From assembly GCA_018373675.1 (NCBI GenBank), contig JAHAGQ010000005.1, forward strand, positions 1 to 64,000: a DNA stretch of 64,000 bases. The letters are read 5' to 3'. Under the pieces are notes generated by a model, which was not told the DNA's origin, made no database searches, and saw only the letters and a program-made list of their open reading frames with translations. This DNA comes from Collinsella sp. Its GTDB lineage: Bacteria; Actinomycetota; Coriobacteriia; Coriobacteriales; Coriobacteriaceae. Positions 60,935 to 64,000 of the stretch are shown here, in pieces. Made by a program: the position numbers and the translations under genes. Each line of letters opens with the position of its first letter. The stretch's first letter is position 1.

Positions 60935-62239
60935 ATGGAGAAAACTGCCGAGCAGCTGCGCCGCGAACACATTGCCCTAGAGGGCGACACCCACGGTAAG
61001 AATAAATGGGCGATTCTGTTCACCGTGCTCGTCATGACCTTTATGGCGTGTCTGGATGCGAGCATCGTGACGGTGGCGCTCCCAGTGATGCAAAAGGAGC
61101 TGGGGGTGGGTCTCGACCGCATTCAGCTCGTGAGCTCGGTGTATCTGCTCGCGACGTGCGTCGCCATGCTGCCGTTTGGCCGCTTGGGCGATGTGCGCGG
61201 CAAGGTGAATGTGTTCCAGCTTGGTGTAATCGTCTTTACGGGTGGCTCGTTGCTTTGCGGGCTTTCGGCTTCGCTCGAGGTGCTTATCTTGGCGCGTTTC
61301 GTGCAGGGCATTGGCTGTGCCGCCGCGATGGCCAACAATATGGGCATCATCACCGAGTCGTTTCCGGCGCGTGAGCGCGGCCGTGCCATGGGCATTCTGG
61401 CGACCTTTGTGGCTCTTGGCATGATGTGCGGCCCCGTGCTCGGCGGCGTGCTGGTGGCGAGCTTTCCCTGGGAGAGCATCTTCCTTATCAATCTGCCCAT
61501 TGGCGTAATCTCGTTTATCGTGGGACTCTATACGCTGCCGCATGTGAAGCCGGAGGCTGGCGAACGCCCTATGCCGTTGACAGAGGCGGCGCGTCGCTGC
61601 TTTGCGAGCTCGGCTTTCACGATTAACCTGGCTTGCATGCTTATCGTGTTCGTGGGTATCGGTGCCTCCGAGTTTGTGCTGCCGTTCTACTTTCAGGATG
61701 CCCACGGCTTTAGCTCCGATATCTCCGGCCTGTTGTTTTTGGCGATGCCGGTCGTGAATGCCTTTGTGGGCCCGCTTTCGGGCTCGGTGTCCGACCGTGT
61801 TGGTTGTGAAGCGCCCACGGCCGTTGGCCTGGGCGTGTACGTGTGCGGTCTCTTTGCGGTGAGCACGCTTGACGAGCACTCTTCCATCTTGATGATTGTG
61901 TGCTGCGTCGCGTTTATGTCGTGCGGCACGTCGATCTTCCAGAGTCCCAATAATTCGCTGTATATGGGTTCGGCTCCGCGTGAGGCGCTTGGCTTTGCGG
62001 GCAGCTTGAGCAGCTTGGCGCGCTATGCGGGCATAGCGCTGGGTATTACGGCGGCGTCGCGCATCCTGTATGGACAGACGAGCGCGGCGATGGGCAAGAC
62101 GGTCACGAGCTATGTGGCGGGTCGTCCGGACGTGTTCCTCTTTGGCTTCCGTTTGGTATTCTACGTGCTGATGGCCGTTGCTACCGTGGGCTTTGCGCTC
62201 ACATTGGTACGTTTGGTGAGGACGCGCACCCGGCATTAG
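60935..62239 (+). CDS. MFS transporter of the drug:proton antiporter (DHA2-like) type
   Basis: A 434-residue membrane protein with about 12-14 helices. Motifs DASIVTVALPVMQKELG (helix 1 motif D1-like), LPFGRLGDVRGK (motif A) and GPVLGGVLV (motif C) place it among multidrug or metabolite exporters. GAAAGGA precedes ATG 60935. A terminator ends only 25 bases upstream, leaving no room for a full promoter, so expression may depend on read-through or on a promoter inside that stem. Confidence 0.87.
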   Translation: MEKTAEQLRREHIALEGDTHGKNKWAILFTVLVMTFMACLDASIVTVALPVMQKELGVGLDRIQLVSSVYLLATCVAMLPFGRLGDVRGKVNVFQLGVIVFTGGSLLCGLSASLEVLILARFVQGIGCAAAMANNMGIITESFPARERGRAMGILATFVALGMMCGPVLGGVLVASFPWESIFLINLPIGVISFIVGLYTLPHVKPEAGERPMPLTEAARRCFASSAFTINLACMLIVFVGIGASEFVLPFYFQDAHGFSSDISGLLFLAMPVVNAFVGPLSGSVSDRVGCEAPTAVGLGVYVCGLFAVSTLDEHSSILMIVCCVAFMSCGTSIFQSPNNSLYMGSAPREALGFAGSLSSLARYAGIALGITAASRILYGQTSAAMGKTVTSYVAGRPDVFLFGFRLVFYVLMAVATVGFALTLVRLVRTRTRH

Positions 62240-62399
62240 CGTGTTGGGAGGCTGTCTGCCACGAATCGGGCCTATCTACTGGTCTTGCAGCTTTATAGTG
62301 CGATGCGGCTTGTGGGGCGGGCGGGGGTAGGTCCGTGGTAGACTATCGAACAACGTTTATTAATCGCGCGGTATCGTTGCCGCGAGAAGGGGTTGCGCC

Positions 62400-62978
62400 A
62401 TGCAGGAGCTTGAGGATCGTATTCGCCATGACGGCATCGTAAAGGCCGGTAACGTCCTTAAGGTTGATGCCTTCCTCAACCACCAGTGCGACGTTGAGCT
62501 GTTCGACCACATGGGTGCCGAGTGGGCCCGTCTGTTCGAGGGTGTCGAGATCAACAAGATCCTGACGATCGAGGCTTCGGGCATTGGTATGGCCTGCATT
62601 GCAGCCCAGCATTTTGGCGGCGTGCCGGTGGTCTTTGCCAAGAAGGCACAGTCCATCAACCTCGACGGCGAGCAGTATGCCACGACCATCTATTCCTTTA
62701 CCAAGCAGAAGGAGTACCCGGTCATCGTCGGCAAGCGCTTCCTGTCCGAGGGCGACAAGGTCCTGATTATCGACGACTTTTTGGCCAACGGCTGCGCGCT
62801 CGAGGGTCTTATCAAGATCTGCGAGGCTGCGGGCGCCGAGGTTGCCGGTATCGGCATTGCCGTGGAGAAGGGCTTCCAGGGCGGCGGCGATAAGCTCCGC
62901 GAGCGCGGTTTCCGCGTTGAGAGCTTGGCTCGTATCGCCGAAATGGACTGCGAGAACGGCGAGATCACGTTCGCCTAG
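62400..62978 (+). CDS. xpt: xanthine phosphoribosyltransferase
   Basis: Salvages xanthine to XMP with PRPP. It is 192 residues. Landmarks: [11 protein letters not shown] at the N-terminus, [24 protein letters not shown], and the PRPP motif [26 protein letters not shown] precedes the ATG. No purine riboswitch core was seen upstream, although many xpt genes have one. A perfect terminator palindrome follows. Confidence 0.95.
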   Translation: MQELEDRIRHDGIVKAGNVLKVDAFLNHQCDVELFDHMGAEWARLFEGVEINKILTIEASGIGMACIAAQHFGGVPVVFAKKAQSINLDGEQYATTIYSFTKQKEYPVIVGKRFLSEGDKVLIIDDFLANGCALEGLIKICEAAGAEVAGIGIAVEKGFQGGGDKLRERGFRVESLARIAEMDCENGEITFA

Positions 62979-63006
62979 GCGCGCAACACAAGCGATTGGT
63001 ATGCGA

Positions 63007-63042
63007 TGTGACAAAGGGACTGTCCCTTTGTCACATTTTTTT
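63007..63042 (+). terminator. palindromic terminator after xpt
   Basis: TGTGACAAAGGGAC (63007-63020) and GTCCCTTTGTCACA (63022-63035) form a near-continuous palindrome, followed by seven T. Confidence 0.93.
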
Positions 63043-63062
63043 GTATGAGGTGAGGTGTTGTT

Positions 63063-63443
63063 ATGGATGAGAACAAGATGGGATGGCGCGAGTATGCGCG
63101 CTATGCCGAGATGTCGGTCGAGGAGCTGGCACGCGATTGCGAGGTGCAAGTGTTTCGCGCGACGGGTCCGGGCGGACAGGGCGTGAACACGACGGACTCG
63201 GCGGTGCGCATGAAGCATGGGCCCACGGGGATTGTCGTGACGGCGCGTGAGAGCCGCAGTCAGTTTCAGAATCGCAGCTGCTGTCTGCGTAAGCTGAGGG
63301 CAGAGCTTGAGCGTCGCGGGCGTCCACCGCGCCGACGCGTAAAGACCAAGGTGCCTCAGCGATTGCGCCAGCGCAGGCTCAATGACAAGCATTTCAACGC
63401 GATTAAAAAGGCCAACCGTCGCAAGCCAGGCGGGGAGGAATGA
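63063..63443 (+). CDS. GGQ-domain release-factor-like protein (ArfB/C12orf65 type)
   Basis: A 126-residue protein with the peptidyl-tRNA hydrolysis domain of class I release factors but no codon-recognition domain. The GGQ motif is in [21 protein letters not shown] (about residues 36-56), followed by ESRSQFQNR. The C-terminal 45 residues are very basic ([21 protein letters not shown]), as in ArfB, where such a tail enters the empty mRNA channel of stalled ribosomes. Rescue of stalled ribosomes is the inferred role. GAGGTGAGG precedes the ATG. Confidence 0.88.
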   Translation: MDENKMGWREYARYAEMSVEELARDCEVQVFRATGPGGQGVNTTDSAVRMKHGPTGIVVTARESRSQFQNRSCCLRKLRAELERRGRPPRRRVKTKVPQRLRQRRLNDKHFNAIKKANRRKPGGEE

Positions 63444-63452
63444 TCTTCTCAA

Positions 63453-63523
63453 TAAGTTGCGGTGAAATAGGGACTGTTTTGCGGCTTTAGCTGCATAAGC
63501 AGTCCCTATTTCACCGCAACTTA
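63453..63523. repeat. palindromic repeat, family member 3
   Basis: The 24-base arms 63453-63476 and 63500-63523 are exact reverse complements; outer core TAAGTTGCGGTGAAATA matches members at 41714 and 42654. A small inner stem GCGGC/GCTGC-like lies in the loop. It sits between convergent genes. Confidence 0.9.
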
Positions 63524-63530
63524 GGTGGAG

Positions 63531-64000
63531 CTAGCGGGTTGGGCGCCAGACCTCGAGGGCGGCGGGAAGGATGTCCATCTCGATGCGCGAGGCGACGATG
63601 GGCTCGCCGTCGGCCTGAATGGGGTAGTCGGGCTCCTCAAAGGTAAGCTCGGCATGACGGCAACGACGCATGCGAACCGGCGGCAGCTTGGTATGATGGC
63701 CGTCCTTGGCCGAAAGAAACATAGGCAGGGCGACCGCACGGGGGACGGGGCCGCAGGCGTAGCAGACGTCGAGCATGCCGTCGCAGGGGTCGGCTTCGGG
63801 GCAGATGCGATAGCCCGAGCCGTACGTGGGCCCCAGCTGGATGGCCATAATAATCGCCCGCACGCGTTCTGCGGGCGCACCGTCAAAGCTGACCGTCATG
63901 GGGTAGTTGCGGTAGCGCAGACCAAACTGCTCAAGTCCCGAGAGGGTGTAGAGCGGAGCGCCCGTCAAGCCGGTCTTTTTGCGCAGCTCGGTGGTGCCCA
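63531..64000 (-). CDS. diacylglycerol/lipid kinase family protein, 3' part
   Basis: The C-terminal 155 or so residues of a DgkB/YegS-like lipid kinase; the gene starts beyond the window end. Typical C-terminal features are the beta-rich domain with GPTYGSGYRICPEADPCDGMLDV and the late FEEPDYPIQADGEPI, the segment known for binding lipid headgroup and magnesium. The reaction in relatives is ATP-dependent phosphorylation of diacylglycerol or related lipids. The frame is open to base 64000. Confidence 0.88.
   Translation of the reverse strand, partial: GTTELRKKTGLTGAPLYTLSGLEQFGLRYRNYPMTVSFDGAPAERVRAIIMAIQLGPTYGSGYRICPEADPCDGMLDVCYACGPVPRAVALPMFLSAKDGHHTKLPPVRMRRCRHAELTFEEPDYPIQADGEPIVASRIEMDILPAALEVWRPTR

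Noticed and set aside
62240..62399. Purine riboswitch upstream of xpt
   Set aside because: The conserved purine aptamer core was looked for and not found; the region only has a small CGCGG/CCGCG stem.

Overview
The window looks like a chromosomal segment of a high-GC Gram-positive gut actinobacterium of the class Coriobacteriia, most likely Collinsella or a close relative. The reasons are the strong G/C bias at third codon positions, a division cluster with SepF and DivIVA but no FtsA, the arginine deiminase type genes, and the many GC-rich palindromes at gene ends. This placement is inference; no 16S gene is present. I saw no tRNA, rRNA, CRISPR array, transposase or prophage.

Layout. 1-2825: end of arginine deiminase, an ornithine carbamoyltransferase and a YfcC-family antiporter (arginine catabolism). 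3382-8235: a DUF1846 protein, a small winged-helix regulator, CTP synthase and a Xer recombinase. 8698-24187: the dcw cluster mraZ-rsmH-ftsL-ftsI-murF-mraY-murD-ftsW-murG-murC-murB-ftsQ-ftsZ, all on the + strand, without murE or ftsA. 24398-32318: pgeF, then pstSCAB-phoU, then yggS-sepF-yggT-divIVA. The phosphate operon sits inside a block that is usually contiguous with ftsZ, and a candidate PHO box precedes pgeF.

32485-44131 is mixed-strand: a nitroreductase, a Pit phosphate transporter with its DUF47 partner, a Bax-inhibitor-like membrane protein, a PARG-like macrodomain protein, an SGNH hydrolase, thiD and thiC (thiC under a TPP riboswitch), yaaA and an M18 aminopeptidase. 44298-51885: DNA polymerase I, a Cof-type phosphatase, then argG and argH. 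argG is preceded by a 24-codon reading frame ending in clustered Arg codons and by a hairpin with a T-run, which together look like an arginine attenuator. A 56-residue unknown protein lies between argG and argH. 52263-64000: ndk, rpiB, an L-cysteine desulfidase, a HAD phosphatase, rpsA, the RNase P RNA gene, a YigZ protein, a redox-cysteine protein, an O-acetylhomoserine sulfhydrylase, an MFS exporter, xpt, an orphan GGQ release-factor-like protein and the 3' part of a lipid kinase gene.

How it fits together: peptidoglycan precursor synthesis (Mur enzymes) and septum assembly (FtsZ, SepF, FtsQ/L/I/W, DivIVA) are encoded together. Two phosphate systems (Pst and Pit) are present. The arcA-OTC-antiporter genes could ferment arginine while argG/argH rebuild it from citrulline. 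Long perfect inverted repeats occur at many gene ends, and three copies of one palindrome family (core TTGCGGTGRAATA) lie at 41.7, 42.7 and 63.5 kb. The most interesting candidate systems are the putative argG attenuator, the PARG-like protein lacking the second Glu of its QEE signature, and the palindrome families.
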